In this document: positions 21,636 through 33,924 of the stretch, one piece after another
Numbering within the stretch: position 1 is the first letter of the stretch
Layout: every line of letters starts with the position of its first letter
Origin: Candidatus Pantoea varia
Lineage (GTDB): Bacteria; Pseudomonadota; Gammaproteobacteria; Enterobacterales; Enterobacteriaceae
Direction of reading: 5' to 3'
Length of the DNA stretch: 64,000 bases
Assembly (NCBI RefSeq): GCF_900115075.1
Contig: NZ_FOVG01000001.1
Coordinates: forward strand, 62,001-126,000
Position numbers and translations under genes: made by a program
The notes under the pieces: generated by a model
Told to the model about the DNA's origin: nothing
Seen by the model: the letters and a program-made list of their open reading frames with translations, nothing else
Database searches by the model: none

Positions 21636-21660
21636 GTTTCTAAAGGATCGGTGAGACCGC

Positions 21661-23644
<1,984 letters not shown>

Positions 23645-23808
23645 ATAGTTATCTCTCGCTGGCTCTAAGGCCTCTGTCTTTTAAAGGCAGTATTTATCTT
23701 CTTTGAACTCCCAGAGCGAGGGGCATTTTGCGCAACTAAATCACGCTGAGCAACTTTTATAGCAGCTTTTGCGCAAATTTCAGGCAAATCCGGGTCGCCA
23801 AAAATTGT

Positions 23809-23847
23809 GCGCAAACGGTTTCGTCAAGAGGTCGCTTTCTCTATAAT
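23809..23847 (+). promoter_or_regulatory. purL promoter with PurR box
   Basis: GCGCAAACGGTTTCGT (23809–23824) fits the PurR consensus at every fixed position except the first. A perfect −10 TATAAT is at 23842–23847, so PurR would cover the −35 region and repress purL when purines are abundant, as in E. coli. Confidence 0.78.
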
Positions 23848-23910
23848 ACGCCCCGTTTTCCCTGTTGCGCCCAATTTGCGTCGCCCGGCGCCCTGACGAG
23901 AGACTTATTA

Positions 23911-26900
23911 ATGGAAATTCTGCGTGGTTCGCCCGCCCTGTCGGCATTTCGTGTAAACAAACTGCTGACCCGCTTTCAGGACGCTCATCTGCCGGTGAGT
24001 GATATTTACGCTGAGTACATCCATTTTGCTGATGTCAGCGCGCCTTTAAGCGCTGACGAACAGAGCCGTCTGCAACGCCTGCTGAAATATGGTCCCTCTC
24101 TCGCTGAACATGCCCCACAGGGGCGTCTGCTGCTGGTGACGCCACGTCCCGGCACCATTTCACCCTGGTCATCCAAAGCGACCGACATCGCCCACAACTG
24201 TGGCCTGCCGCAGGTGCGTCGTCTGGAACGTGGCCTGGCCTTCTATGTACAGGCTCCCCAGCTGACCGACGCGCAGTGGCAAACGCTGGGCACACTGCTG
24301 CACGATCGGATGATGGAAACGGTCTACAGCGATCTGGCGGAGGCTGAGCAGTTGTTCGCGCACCACACGCCGCAGCCGGTGAAAAGTGTCGATTTGCTGG
24401 GTGAGGGCCGTCAGGCGCTGGTTCAGGCCAATATCTCTCTGGGTCTGGCGCTGGCGGACGATGAAATTGACTACCTGGTGGCAGCGTTTACCGCACTGGG
24501 CCGTAATCCCAACGACATCGAACTCTATATGTTTGCGCAGGCGAACTCTGAGCACTGTCGTCACAAGATCTTCAACGCCGACTGGATTATCGACGGCGAG
24601 AAACAGCCGAAGTCGCTGTTTAAAATGATCAAAAACACCATGGAGCAGACACCGGACTTCGTGCTGTCTGCTTATAAAGATAACGCTGCCGTGATGGAAG
24701 GCTCAGAGGTTGGTCGCTTCTTTGCTGATGCCGGAGAGAGCGAATACCGCTGGCATCAGGAAGCGGCGCACATCCTGATGAAGGTGGAAACCCACAACCA
24801 CCCAACGGCGATTTCGCCGTGGCCAGGTGCCGCGACGGGTTCCGGTGGTGAAATCCGTGATGAAGGCGCAACCGGACGTGGCTCCAAGCCAAAAGCGGGT
24901 CTGGTCGGATTCTCGGTCTCAAACCTGCGTATCCCGGGCTTTGAACAGCCGTGGGAAGAGGACTTCGGCAAACCAGCCCGCATCGTCAGCGCGCTGGAGA
25001 TCATGACCGACGGACCGCTGGGCGGTGCCGCCTTTAACAATGAATTTGGTCGTCCGGCACTGAATGGCTACTTCCGTACCTATGAAGAGCAGGTCACCAG
25101 CCACAACGGCACCGAGCTGCGCGGCTACCACAAGCCGATTATGCTGGCGGGCGGCATCGGTAATATCCGTGCCGACCACGTGCAGAAAGGCGAAATCACC
25201 GTAGGCGCGAAGCTGGTGGTGCTGGGCGGTCCGGCCATGAACATCGGCCTGGGCGGCGGCGCGGCCTCATCCATGGCTTCGGGTCAGTCTGATGCTGATC
25301 TCGACTTCGCCTCAGTACAGCGTGATAACCCGGAGATGGAGCGCCGTTGTCAGGAAGTGATCGACCGCTGCTGGCAGTTGGGCGATGAGAACCCGATTCT
25401 GTTTATCCACGACGTGGGCGCGGGCGGCCTCTCCAATGCCATGCCGGAGCTGGTCAGCGATGGCGGCCGTGGTGGCCGATTTAACCTGCGTGACATCCTG
25501 AGTGATGAGCCCGGCATGAGCCCGCTGGAAGTCTGGTGTAACGAATCACAGGAACGTTATGTGATGGCCGTGGCACCCGATCAGCTGGCGCAGTTTGAGG
25601 CGATTTGCCAGCGCGAACGCGCACCGTTTGCGGTGATTGGCGAAGCGACCGAAGAATTGCACCTGAGCCTGGAAGACAGCCATTTCGATAATAAGCCGAT
25701 CGACATGCCGCTTGACGTGCTGCTGGGCAAAACGCCGAAGATGACGCGGGATGTGGTGACGCAGCAGGCGCAGGGCACCGCCCTGCAGCGCGACGGCATT
25801 ACGCTGGTCGATGCGGTGAATCGCGTACTGCATCTGCCAGCCGTGGCGGAAAAAACCTTCCTGATCACCATCGGTGACCGCAGCGTGACCGGCATGGTGG
25901 CGCGCGACCAGATGGTCGGTCCATGGCAGATACCGGTGGCCAACTGTGCGGTGACGACCGCCAGCCTCGACAGCTACCATGGTGAAGCCTTTGCCCTGGG
26001 CGAACGTTCACCGGTTGCGCTGCTGGATTTCGCAGCGTCGGGTCGTCTGGCTGTGGGTGAAGCACTGACTAACCTGGCCGCAACGCAGATTGGTTCCCTG
26101 AAGCGCGTAAAACTCTCGGCTAACTGGATGTCTGCAGCCGGTCATCCTGGTGAAGATGCCGGGTTATATGCGGCGGTGAAAGCGGTCGGCGAAGAGCTTT
26201 GCCCTGCGCTGGGGATTACCATCCCGGTCGGTAAAGATTCCATGTCGATGAAAACCCGCTGGCAGGAAGGCACCGAACAGCGCGAAATGACCTCGCCGCT
26301 GTCGCTGGTGATTACCGCCTTTGCCCGCGTCGAAGATGTGCGTCGCACCGTCACGCCACAGCTGCAGGCCGATCAGGACAACCTGCTGCTGCTGATTGAC
26401 CTGGGCAACGGCGCAAATACGCTGGGCGCAACCGCGCTGTCGCAGGTCTATCGTCAGCTCGGCGACAAACCTGCTGACGTGCGGGATGCCACACAGCTGG
26501 CTGGCTTCTTCAATGCGATTCAGGCGCTGGTGGCTGAGCAGAAACTGCTGGCTTATCACGATCGCTCCGACGGTGGTCTGCTGGTGACGCTGGCCGAGAT
26601 GGCCTTTGCCGGTCACTGCGGCATTGACGTTGATATCGCTTCACTGGGTAACGATGCGCTGGCCGCCCTGTTTACCGAAGAGCTGGGCGCGGTGATTCAG
26701 ATTAATACCGCCGATCGCGGCGCGGTTGAGCAGATCCTGGCGGATCATGGCCTTGCCGCCTCAACGCATCTGCTGGGCAGCGCGCAGCCGGGCGATCGCT
26801 TTGTAATCCGTTCCGGTGACAGCGCGGTCTACAGTGAAAGCCGCAACACGCTGCGCACCTGGTGGGCGGAGACCACCTGGCAGATGCAGCGCCTGCGCGA

Positions 26901-27798
26901 CAACCCGGCGTGTGCCGATCAGGAGCATGAAGCGAAGAAAAACGACAGCGATCCTGGTCTGAACGTTAATCTGACCTTTAATCCGCAGGAAGATGTGGCG
27001 GCGCCGATGATCGCAACTGGCGCACGTCCACGCGTCGCCGTGCTGCGTGAGCAGGGCGTCAACTCGCATGTGGAGATGGCCGCCGCCTTTGATCGGGCCG
27101 GTTTCACCGCCATTGACGTTCACATGAGCGATCTGCTGGCCGGACGTCGCGGTCTGGAAGAATTCCAGGCGCTGGTCGCCTGTGGCGGCTTCTCTTACGG
27201 TGATGTGCTGGGTGCCGGTGAAGGCTGGGCGAAATCTATTCTGTTCAACCCGCGCGTGCGTGACGAGTTCGAAACCTTCTTCCACCGCCCGCAAACCCTG
27301 GCGCTGGGCGTCTGCAACGGTTGCCAGATGATGTCGAATCTGCGTGAACTGATCCCAGGCAGCGATCTCTGGCCGCGCTTTGTACGTAACCAGTCTGAGC
27401 GCTTTGAAGCACGCTTCAGCCTGGTCGAAGTGGCCGCCAGTCCCTCACTGCTGCTGGACGGTATGGCCGGTTCGCATATGCCTATCGCGGTTTCACACGG
27501 TGAAGGTTTTGTTGAAGTGCGTGATGCGACGCATCTGGCGGCGCTGGAATCGAAAGGTCTGGTGGCACTGCGCTTTGTCGATAACTTCGGCAAGGTGACA
27601 GAAACCTATCCGGCTAACCCGAATGGCTCACCAAACGGCATTACCGCCGTGACCAACGAAAGTGGTCGCGTCACCATCATGATGCCGCATCCGGAGCGGG
27701 TGTTCCGCACCGTCAGCAACTCCTGGCATCCGGCAGAGTGGGGCGAAGACAGCCCGTGGATGCGTATTTTCCGCAACGCACGCAGACAGCTGGGTTAA
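23911..27798 (+). CDS. purL: Phosphoribosylformylglycinamidine synthase
   Basis: Single large PurL of 1295 residues, the E. coli length. It converts FGAR to FGAM with ATP and glutamine in purine synthesis. A PurS-like N-terminal part is followed by two FGAM-synthase halves ([33 protein letters not shown]) and a C-terminal glutaminase ([16 protein letters not shown]). The glutaminase nucleophile Cys is in [10 protein letters not shown] and the His in MPHPERVF. It is monocistronic, with its own PurR box and terminator. Confidence 0.99.
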   Translation: MEILRGSPALSAFRVNKLLTRFQDAHLPVSDIYAEYIHFADVSAPLSADEQSRLQRLLKYGPSLAEHAPQGRLLLVTPRPGTISPWSSKATDIAHNCGLPQVRRLERGLAFYVQAPQLTDAQWQTLGTLLHDRMMETVYSDLAEAEQLFAHHTPQPVKSVDLLGEGRQALVQANISLGLALADDEIDYLVAAFTALGRNPNDIELYMFAQANSEHCRHKIFNADWIIDGEKQPKSLFKMIKNTMEQTPDFVLSAYKDNAAVMEGSEVGRFFADAGESEYRWHQEAAHILMKVETHNHPTAISPWPGAATGSGGEIRDEGATGRGSKPKAGLVGFSVSNLRIPGFEQPWEEDFGKPARIVSALEIMTDGPLGGAAFNNEFGRPALNGYFRTYEEQVTSHNGTELRGYHKPIMLAGGIGNIRADHVQKGEITVGAKLVVLGGPAMNIGLGGGAASSMASGQSDADLDFASVQRDNPEMERRCQEVIDRCWQLGDENPILFIHDVGAGGLSNAMPELVSDGGRGGRFNLRDILSDEPGMSPLEVWCNESQERYVMAVAPDQLAQFEAICQRERAPFAVIGEATEELHLSLEDSHFDNKPIDMPLDVLLGKTPKMTRDVVTQQAQGTALQRDGITLVDAVNRVLHLPAVAEKTFLITIGDRSVTGMVARDQMVGPWQIPVANCAVTTASLDSYHGEAFALGERSPVALLDFAASGRLAVGEALTNLAATQIGSLKRVKLSANWMSAAGHPGEDAGLYAAVKAVGEELCPALGITIPVGKDSMSMKTRWQEGTEQREMTSPLSLVITAFARVEDVRRTVTPQLQADQDNLLLLIDLGNGANTLGATALSQVYRQLGDKPADVRDATQLAGFFNAIQALVAEQKLLAYHDRSDGGLLVTLAEMAFAGHCGIDVDIASLGNDALAALFTEELGAVIQINTADRGAVEQILADHGLAASTHLLGSAQPGDRFVIRSGDSAVYSESRNTLRTWWAETTWQMQRLRDNPACADQEHEAKKNDSDPGLNVNLTFNPQEDVAAPMIATGARPRVAVLREQGVNSHVEMAAAFDRAGFTAIDVHMSDLLAGRRGLEEFQALVACGGFSYGDVLGAGEGWAKSILFNPRVRDEFETFFHRPQTLALGVCNGCQMMSNLRELIPGSDLWPRFVRNQSERFEARFSLVEVAASPSLLLDGMAGSHMPIAVSHGEGFVEVRDATHLAALESKGLVALRFVDNFGKVTETYPANPNGSPNGITAVTNESGRVTIMMPHPERVFRTVSNSWHPAEWGEDSPWMRIFRNARRQLG

Positions 27799-27816
27799 TT
27801 TAATCCGCTGAATTGA

Positions 27817-27846
27817 ACAGGAGGCCAGTGAGCCTCCTGTTTTTTT
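27817..27846 (+). terminator. purL terminator
   Basis: A perfect 9-bp stem (27817–27825 with 27832–27840), a CAGTGA loop and a run of T. Confidence 0.9.
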
Positions 27847-27886
27847 ACGCCATTGTTGGCAAATGGCGACGATAGGGATGCTGCAC

Positions 27887-27904
27887 TGTCTCTTTATGGC
27901 GACA
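27887..27904 (+). promoter_or_regulatory. GlrR binding site 1 upstream of glmY
   Basis: TGTC-N10-GACA, the GlrR consensus. It lies ~175 bp upstream of the glmY start. A degenerate third copy (TGTT-N10-GACG) lies further upstream at 27854–27871. Confidence 0.75.
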
Positions 27905-27949
27905 TCTATCTCTTTGATTTTAAATGAGCCTGTTTCTGGCGTGGTTTAA

Positions 27950-27967
27950 TGTCGTCTTGCGGAGACA
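27950..27967 (+). promoter_or_regulatory. GlrR binding site 2 upstream of glmY
   Basis: A second perfect TGTC-N10-GACA, ~112 bp upstream of the transcription start. Paired upstream activator sites are typical of sigma-54 promoters. Confidence 0.75.
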
Positions 27968-28052
27968 GATTGCGCCTGTTTATATCGGAATTTTCGCAAG
28001 CGCAATCGGGCAGGCTGATTCAATCTGCTGAAAAATATAATGATTTATTTTC

Positions 28053-28073
28053 TGGCATGGAACTTGCTATACT
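28053..28073 (+). promoter_or_regulatory. Overlapping sigma-54 and sigma-70 promoters of glmY
   Basis: TGGCATGGAACTTGCT contains GG-N10-GC (28054–28055 and 28066–28067), the sigma-54 −24/−12 elements. A sigma-70 −10, TATACT (28068–28073), overlaps it. Both would start RNA at about 28079, as described for E. coli glmY. Confidence 0.82.
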
Positions 28074-28078
28074 CCTGC

Positions 28079-28288
28079 AGCTGCTCATTCACCTGTTTAT
28101 GATTGCCCCGCTTAGCGGTGAGCTCATAAAGCCCGAATGACGCACCAAACGGAGCCTGCCGTCCACCTGACCGATAATCGCTTGCGTTATCAAACACCGG
28201 ACGTAACGTTGAGTAAGGCTCCACCCATTCTTATGCGATGCACTAAGCGTCGTGCCAGCGGCAGGCCATTGAGCCTGCCGTTTTCTTT
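28079..28288 (+). ncRNA. glmY: Small regulatory RNA GlmY
   Basis: It sits between purL and glrK, the E. coli position of glmY. The 5' end AGCTGCTCATTCACC closely resembles the start I recall for E. coli GlmY, and a 5' hairpin with a TTATG…CATAA arm pair follows. The terminator ends it at ~210 nt (184 in E. coli). GlmY titrates the adaptor RapZ so that GlmZ survives and activates glmS translation when glucosamine-6-phosphate is low. Short open frames across it lack ribosome-binding sites. Confidence 0.82.
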
Positions 28289-28291
28289 TGT
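28259..28291 (+). terminator. glmY terminator
   Basis: Stem CGGCAGGC / GCCTGCCG with a CATTGA loop, followed by TTTTCTTTTG. Confidence 0.88.
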
Positions 28292-28390
28292 TCTCCTTTC
28301 TACTCCCGACACCTTTCTTCCGCTGACACCTTTCTTCCACTGACAGAGTCCGCTAGCATCCAGACAGCGATTTTCTTAGGAAGCAGTTGC

Positions 28391-29818
28391 GTGAAAAAAT
28401 GGCGTTTATTTCCCCGTTCTCTGCGTCAGCTGGTGCTGATGGCGTTTGTACTGGTGCTGCTGCCCTTGCTGGTGCTGGCCTGGCAGGCGTGGGAAAGTCT
28501 CTCAGCGTTAAGCGAACAGGCTGCGGACACCAACCGCAATACCTTCACCGACGTGCGCAGAAGTGAGGCGATGGCGCGAACGGCGGTTGAGCTGGAGCGC
28601 AGCTATCGCCAGTACTGCGTGCTGGATGATGCCTCGCTGGCGCGTCTCTATCAGACTCAGCACACCCGCTACAGTCAGATGCTGAGCTCGCACAGTGCCA
28701 GCCTGCCCGAACTGCCCGCCTTCCAGACCCTACAGGCGACGTTGCCGCTGCTGACGCCACTGAAATGTGATAACGGCAATCCGGTTCCGCCTGCCGCAGA
28801 GGCACTGGATCGTTTTTCTGCCACCAACGCGCAGATGGTGCAGGACACGCGCGAAGTGGTCTTTTCGCGTGGCTTACAACTGCAGCGTGAGATCGCCGAT
28901 CGCGGCCAGTTTTTTGGCTGGCAGGCGCTGATTCTGTTTATCATCAGTCTGGCGCTGATGACGCTGTTTACCGGCATGATTATCGGGCCGGTCAAGCGCA
29001 TTGAGCGGATGATCAACCGGCTTGGCGAAGGGCGGGAGCTGGGTAATAGCGTGACCTTTCGCGGCCCGCGCGAGTTACGCTCGCTGGGACAGCGCATCGT
29101 CTGGCTCAGCGAACGGCTTGCATGGCTGGAATCGCAGCGTCATGAATTTCTGCGCCACCTCTCGCACGAACTGAAAACACCGCTGGCCAGCCTGCGTGAA
29201 GGTACTGAGTTGCTGGCGGATGAAGTCGCCGGATCGCTGAACGCCGATCAAAAAGAGGTGGTGACTATCCTCGACGGCAGCAGTCGTCATCTGCAGCGTC
29301 TGATTGAACAGCTGCTCGATTACAACCGTAAACTGGCGGATGGCCCGATTGATCTGAAGCCGGTCAGCGTGGCAGAGATCGTGGAGGGCGTAGTCAATGC
29401 ACATGCGCTCTCGGCGCGTGCCAAACTGATGCAGACAGTGGTCAATCTTGAGGTCAGTCACTGCCTTGCCGAACCGACGTTACTGATGCGGGTCATCGAT
29501 AACCTCTATTCGAACGCCGTGAACTACGGCAGCGAATCCGGTACCATCTGGCTTCGCAGTCAGCAGCAGGGCGATCGGATCTGGATTGAGGTCGCGAATA
29601 GCGGCACGCCGATTCCGCCGGAAGAGCAGGCGATGATTTTCGAACCGTTCTTCCAGGGCAGCCAGCAGCGCAAAGGGCCGGTAAAAGGCAGCGGACTGGG
29701 ATTGAGTATTGCCAAAGATTGCCTGCGCCGGATGCACGGCGACCTGACGCTGGTCCCCTGCGAGCAGGCTGACGTCTGTTTTCGAATTGAACTGAACACC
29801 ACAGCCGGGAAAGTCTGA
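28391..29818 (+). CDS. glrK: Sensor histidine kinase GlrK (QseE)
   Basis: Kinase of 475 residues, the E. coli length. Membrane segments lie at ~12–32 and ~176–198 around a periplasmic sensor region. A HAMP linker, the phosphoacceptor H259 (RHLSHELKTPLAS) and a HATPase domain (RVIDNLYSNAVNYGS; GSGLGLSIAKDCL) follow. It phosphorylates GlrR, which drives glmY. The GTG start has a GGAAGC Shine-Dalgarno. It forms an operon with qseG and glrR (3-bp gap to qseG). Confidence 0.97.
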   Translation: MKKWRLFPRSLRQLVLMAFVLVLLPLLVLAWQAWESLSALSEQAADTNRNTFTDVRRSEAMARTAVELERSYRQYCVLDDASLARLYQTQHTRYSQMLSSHSASLPELPAFQTLQATLPLLTPLKCDNGNPVPPAAEALDRFSATNAQMVQDTREVVFSRGLQLQREIADRGQFFGWQALILFIISLALMTLFTGMIIGPVKRIERMINRLGEGRELGNSVTFRGPRELRSLGQRIVWLSERLAWLESQRHEFLRHLSHELKTPLASLREGTELLADEVAGSLNADQKEVVTILDGSSRHLQRLIEQLLDYNRKLADGPIDLKPVSVAEIVEGVVNAHALSARAKLMQTVVNLEVSHCLAEPTLLMRVIDNLYSNAVNYGSESGTIWLRSQQQGDRIWIEVANSGTPIPPEEQAMIFEPFFQGSQQRKGPVKGSGLGLSIAKDCLRRMHGDLTLVPCEQADVCFRIELNTTAGKV

Positions 29819-29821
29819 CTG

Positions 29822-30490
29822 ATGAAATATTTACCCGCTTTGCTGTTGAGCACGCTGACTACGCTGCTCCTCAGCGGATGTACGATCTCCCCGGCCACCT
29901 CATCTTTGCCGTCAGGCCATCATACGGCGGAACCCGAGGTCAGAATTGCTGATTATCTGGCGACTCGCTGCAGTGATCTGTGGCCGATAGAGAATAGTGC
30001 GGCGCTGGATAATACCCTTTACTGGATGCGGGCGATCGACTGTGCTGAACGTCTTTCTCCCGCCGAGGCACGAGCCGAAGCACATCGCTGGCCGGCTGAG
30101 AACTGGTCGCGCGCCTTCAAGCAGGGCGTGCTGATGTCCAACGGCAACGTGACGCCCGTGGAGCGTCGTCGCTATGTCGAAACCCTGGATCGCTACAGCA
30201 GCGATTTCCCGCAGTCTGTGCGCCCGCTGCTCCAGCTGTGGCGCAGCAACCAGACCGCGCAGCTCGACCTCAGTGAAGCACGCACCCGTTATGTCCATCT
30301 GCAGCAGAGCAGCGATACGCAGCTGGAGGCGATACGCCAGCAGATGGTGAAACAGCAGCAGCAGCTCAGCGATACGCAGCATAAACTGGAGCGGCTGACT
30401 GACATTGAGCGCCAGCTTTCATCACGTAAAGCCCCGGACGTGTCTGACAGCAGTCATGGCACTGCGCTGCCGCAGGATGAGGAGCAATAA
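29822..30490 (+). CDS. qseG: Lipoprotein QseG
   Basis: Outer-membrane lipoprotein of 222 residues (237 in E. coli) that works with the GlrK/QseE sensor. The signal peptide ends in LLLSGC with the lipidated Cys at residue 20. The central part (TRCSDLWPIENSAALDNTLYWMRAIDCAERLSP) is conserved, and a glutamine-rich coiled coil (QLEAIRQQMVKQQQQLSD) lies near the C-terminus. Its stop overlaps the glrR ATG (TAATG). Its position between kinase and regulator supports a role in signal input. Confidence 0.93.
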   Translation: MKYLPALLLSTLTTLLLSGCTISPATSSLPSGHHTAEPEVRIADYLATRCSDLWPIENSAALDNTLYWMRAIDCAERLSPAEARAEAHRWPAENWSRAFKQGVLMSNGNVTPVERRRYVETLDRYSSDFPQSVRPLLQLWRSNQTAQLDLSEARTRYVHLQQSSDTQLEAIRQQMVKQQQQLSDTQHKLERLTDIERQLSSRKAPDVSDSSHGTALPQDEEQ

Positions 30491-31824
30491 TGGTGAGACA
30501 AGCGGCAAAATTGCTGCTGGTGGATGACGATCCCAGTCTGCTGAAGCTGCTGGGCATGCGTCTTCGCAGCGAAGGTTATCAGGTCACCACGGCGGGCAGC
30601 GGACCCGAAGCGTTGCGTCTGTTACAGAAAGAGAAGATCGAGCTGGTGATCAGCGATCTGCGGATGGATGAGATGGATGGCCTGGCGCTGTTTGGCGAGA
30701 TCCAGAAACGCCACACCGGTCTGCCGGTGATTATCCTGACGGCGCATGGCTCAATCCCGGACGCCGTTTCCGCCACGCAGCAGGGCGTCTTCAGCTTCCT
30801 GACCAAGCCGGTGGATAAAGATGCGCTCTATAAAGCCATTGATGAGGCGCTGGCACAGCAGGCACCTGTCAGCGATGATCGCTGGCGTGAGGCGATTGTT
30901 ACCCGCAGCCCGCTGATGTTACGGCTGCTGGAGCAGGCGCACATGGTGGCGCAGTCAGACGTCAGCGTTCTGATTAACGGTCAGAGTGGCACCGGTAAGG
31001 AGATGCTGGCGCAGGCGATTCACGCCGCCAGCCCGCGTAACGGCAAGCCTTTTGTCGCCATTAACTGTGGCGCATTGCCGGAGCAGTTGCTGGAGTCAGA
31101 GCTGTTCGGCCATGCCAAAGGAGCCTTTACCGGCGCGGTCAGTGCCCGTGATGGTCTGTTTAAGACCGCTGGCGGCGGCACGCTGTTTCTGGATGAGATT
31201 GGCGATATGCCGCAGCCGTTGCAGGTTAAGTTGTTGCGGGTGTTGCAGGAGCGTAAGGTCAGACCGCTGGGCAGCGATCATGACATTGAGATCGACGTGC
31301 GAATCATTTCAGCCACGCATCGCGATTTGCCCAAGGCGATGGAGAAAAAGGAGTTTCGCGAGGATCTCTTCTATCGTCTGAATGTGGTGAATCTGAAGAT
31401 TCCGGCGCTGCATCAGCGTACGGAAGATATCCCGCTGCTGGCTAATCATCTGTTACGTCAGGCGGCGGAACGGCATAAGCCGCAGATTCGCAGTTTTTCC
31501 GTCGATGCGATGAAGCGTCTGATGGCGGCCAGCTGGCCGGGCAACGTGCGTCAGCTGGTTAACGTGATTGAGCAGTGTGTCGCGCTGAGTTCATCGCCGG
31601 TGATCAGCGATGCGCTGGTGGAGCAGGCGTTGAGCGGCGAGAACAGCGCGTTGCCGACTTTTGCAGAGGCGCGCAATCAGTTTGAGCTTAACTATCTGCG
31701 TAAGCTGTTGCAGATGACTAAAGGCAATGTGACCAACGCAGCACGTCTGGCTGGACGCAACCGCACGGAGTTCTATAAGCTGCTCTCTCGTCATGAACTG
31801 GATGCCAGTGATTTCAAAGAGTAG
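30490..31824 (+). CDS. glrR: Sigma-54-dependent response regulator GlrR (QseF)
   Basis: Regulator of 444 residues. The receiver domain has the phospho-acceptor D56 (ELVISDLRMDEMDG). The AAA+ domain has Walker A GQSGTGKE, the sigma-54 contact loop GAFTGAV and ISATHRDLP. The C-terminal Fis-type helix-turn-helix is GNVTNAARLAGRNRTEFYKLL. It binds TGTC-N10-GACA sites; two are found upstream of glmY in this window. It overlaps qseG by one base. Confidence 0.97.
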   Translation: MVRQAAKLLLVDDDPSLLKLLGMRLRSEGYQVTTAGSGPEALRLLQKEKIELVISDLRMDEMDGLALFGEIQKRHTGLPVIILTAHGSIPDAVSATQQGVFSFLTKPVDKDALYKAIDEALAQQAPVSDDRWREAIVTRSPLMLRLLEQAHMVAQSDVSVLINGQSGTGKEMLAQAIHAASPRNGKPFVAINCGALPEQLLESELFGHAKGAFTGAVSARDGLFKTAGGGTLFLDEIGDMPQPLQVKLLRVLQERKVRPLGSDHDIEIDVRIISATHRDLPKAMEKKEFREDLFYRLNVVNLKIPALHQRTEDIPLLANHLLRQAAERHKPQIRSFSVDAMKRLMAASWPGNVRQLVNVIEQCVALSSSPVISDALVEQALSGENSALPTFAEARNQFELNYLRKLLQMTKGNVTNAARLAGRNRTEFYKLLSRHELDASDFKE

Positions 31825-31894
31825 CGAAGGCTGTGAAGTGATACCGGCAGGTTGCCTGCTCAGGCCCAAATCAAAATGGGTGCGGTCAGCATAA

Positions 31895-32347
<453 letters not shown>

Positions 32348-32376
32348 TAGTCTTTTTATCAGCTCTTTATCAGCAT

Positions 32377-32404
32377 AAAAAAGCCCGCGCTGCGGGCTTT
32401 TTTA
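32377..32404. terminator. Bidirectional terminator between glnB and hmp
   Basis: Stem AAGCCCGC / GCGGGCTT with a GCT loop, flanked by A and T runs, between convergent genes. Confidence 0.88.
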
Positions 32405-32412
32405 TGGCTCAA

Positions 32413-33597
32413 TTACATGCCTTTATGCGGGCCAAAGAGTTCGTAATGAATGCGTGCATCTGCCACACCAGCATCACGCAGTTGCGCCACCACATGCTGC
32501 ATAAAGGGCAGCGGGCCACAGAGGTAGAAGTGGGTGTCGGGTGAGGCGAGACGTGCGGCGAGCACGCTGATATCCATCAGGCCCTGTGCGTCATAGCGAC
32601 CGGCATCTACAGCGGCGGGATCGCGATACCAGACCTGACTGACGAAATCGGTGAGCTGCGCGCCAGTAGCATTAACTTCATCGCCAAACGCATGCTGCTT
32701 GCCATTCTCTGCGGCGTGCAGCCAGCTGACCGGCGCGCGGTGCTGGCGAGCCGCCAGTGCATGCAGCATCGCCAGCATCGGCGTCTGACCCACGCCCGCG
32801 GAAATCAGCGCTACTGGTGTGGCAGGATCGACTTCCAGGAAAAAGTCGCCATGCGGTGCGGCGAGCATCAGCTCATCACCCACGTTGCCATTCTGATGCA
32901 GCCAGCCGGAGACGGTGCCCTGCGCCTCGCGTTTCACTGCAATCCGATACTCTTTGCCGTTGCTGAGATGCGTCAACGAGTACTGACGAATCTGGTGGTG
33001 TTCGAAACTGGCGGGTTGCAGATGTACTGTCAGATACTGACCCGGCTTAAAGGCGGCTACCGGGCCGCCATCTACCGGACTGAAGGTAAAGCTTTTAATC
33101 ACCTCGCTCTGCTGCTCAATCGCGCTGATGCGAAACGCACGTTTGCCACGCCAGCCGCCGGTTTGCTGTTCAGTCGCCTGATAAATTTCCTCTTCACGAT
33201 TGATGAAGACATCTGCCAGGACTCCATAGGCCCGGCCCCAGGCAGCCAGTGCCTCTTCGCCTGGATTCAGCAACTCTTTGATGGTTGCCAGCAGATTTTC
33301 ACCCACGATGGCGTACTGCGCAGGCTGAATATTCAGGCTGGTATGTTTCTGCGCAATCTTTTCCACCGCCGGCAGTAGCACCGCCAGATTTTCCAGATTC
33401 GCGCCATAGGCGCAGATGGCGTTGAATAGCGCTTCGCGCTGATCGCCATTGCGCTGGTTGTTCATATTGAAAACATTTTTGAGTTCAGGATGGTGCGACA
33501 GCATGCGGTCATAGAAGTGTGCGGTAAGCGCAGGGCCACAGGCGGCGATGGCAGGCAGGGTCGATTTAACCGTGGCGATAGTGTGTGCATCAAGCAT
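32413..33597 (-). CDS. hmp: Flavohemoprotein (NO dioxygenase)
   Basis: Protein of 394 residues that oxidises nitric oxide to nitrate with O2 and NADH. The globin domain (1–~138) has Y29 and the haem-ligand H85. The FAD domain ([21 protein letters not shown]) and the NAD-binding domain ([26 protein letters not shown]) follow. The protein ends [10 protein letters not shown], containing the conserved C-terminal Glu. An NsrR operator lies just upstream, so NO should induce it. Confidence 0.98.
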   Translation of the reverse strand: MLDAHTIATVKSTLPAIAACGPALTAHFYDRMLSHHPELKNVFNMNNQRNGDQREALFNAICAYGANLENLAVLLPAVEKIAQKHTSLNIQPAQYAIVGENLLATIKELLNPGEEALAAWGRAYGVLADVFINREEEIYQATEQQTGGWRGKRAFRISAIEQQSEVIKSFTFSPVDGGPVAAFKPGQYLTVHLQPASFEHHQIRQYSLTHLSNGKEYRIAVKREAQGTVSGWLHQNGNVGDELMLAAPHGDFFLEVDPATPVALISAGVGQTPMLAMLHALAARQHRAPVSWLHAAENGKQHAFGDEVNATGAQLTDFVSQVWYRDPAAVDAGRYDAQGLMDISVLAARLASPDTHFYLCGPLPFMQHVVAQLRDAGVADARIHYELFGPHKGM

Positions 33598-33616
33598 AAA
33601 AGCGGCCTCTCATTTA

Positions 33617-33639
33617 AAGTTGTATTTTAAATGCATCTT
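33617..33639 (-). promoter_or_regulatory. NsrR operator of hmp
   Basis: On the hmp strand the site reads AAGATGCATTT-A-AAATACAACTT, a 23-bp element matching the NsrR consensus (AAGATGCATTT-N-AAATACATCTT) at all but one position. It sits 20–42 bp upstream of the start codon. NsrR is a nitric-oxide-sensing Fe-S repressor. Confidence 0.85.
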
Positions 33640-33796
33640 ATAGCCGTCTCGTCTGTGGTGTAAATAACCCGAGGAACTTTCTGGCTGTCTGAGTGGCAAC
33701 TTTTTAGTGCATCCCGAAAAATCGCCGTCACATCCTGAAGAAAAATCGTGACGTCTGAACAGGGCAAAAAAGTGTAAAAAAGCAGTGCCAGCAGCA

Positions 33797-33812
33797 AGCC
33801 AAACGTTTGCGT
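33797..33812 (+). promoter_or_regulatory. PurR box upstream of glyA
   Basis: AGCCAAACGTTTGCGT matches the PurR consensus with one mismatch. It lies in the 327-bp hmp–glyA gap, 113 bp before glyA, as in E. coli. The rest of the gap holds a −10-like TACACT at ~33856–33861 and a small CCCC/GGGG hairpin before the Shine-Dalgarno; I see no gene in it. Confidence 0.72.
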
Positions 33813-33924
33813 AAAAAGAGGTGGTTCACCCTACCTTCACCTGTTAAAACGGTTTACACTGTGGGCCTTCGCCCCTGAAGGGGGGTAAATACCGTCAGAA
33901 AGTTAGCTGAGTCAGGAGATCCGG

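Noticed and set aside
28059..28082. GGAACTT before glmY as a sigma-E −35 element
   Set aside because: No sigma-E −10 at 16–17 bp; the sequence is part of the sigma-54 element instead.
28137..28343. A 68-codon frame across the glmY RNA
   Set aside because: No Shine-Dalgarno, crosses the terminator hairpin, and the locus is better explained as GlmY.
33673..33700. GGAACTTTCTGGCTGTCTGA as a sigma-E promoter in the hmp–glyA gap
   Set aside because: The spacing between GAACTT and TCTGA is about 9 bp, far too short.
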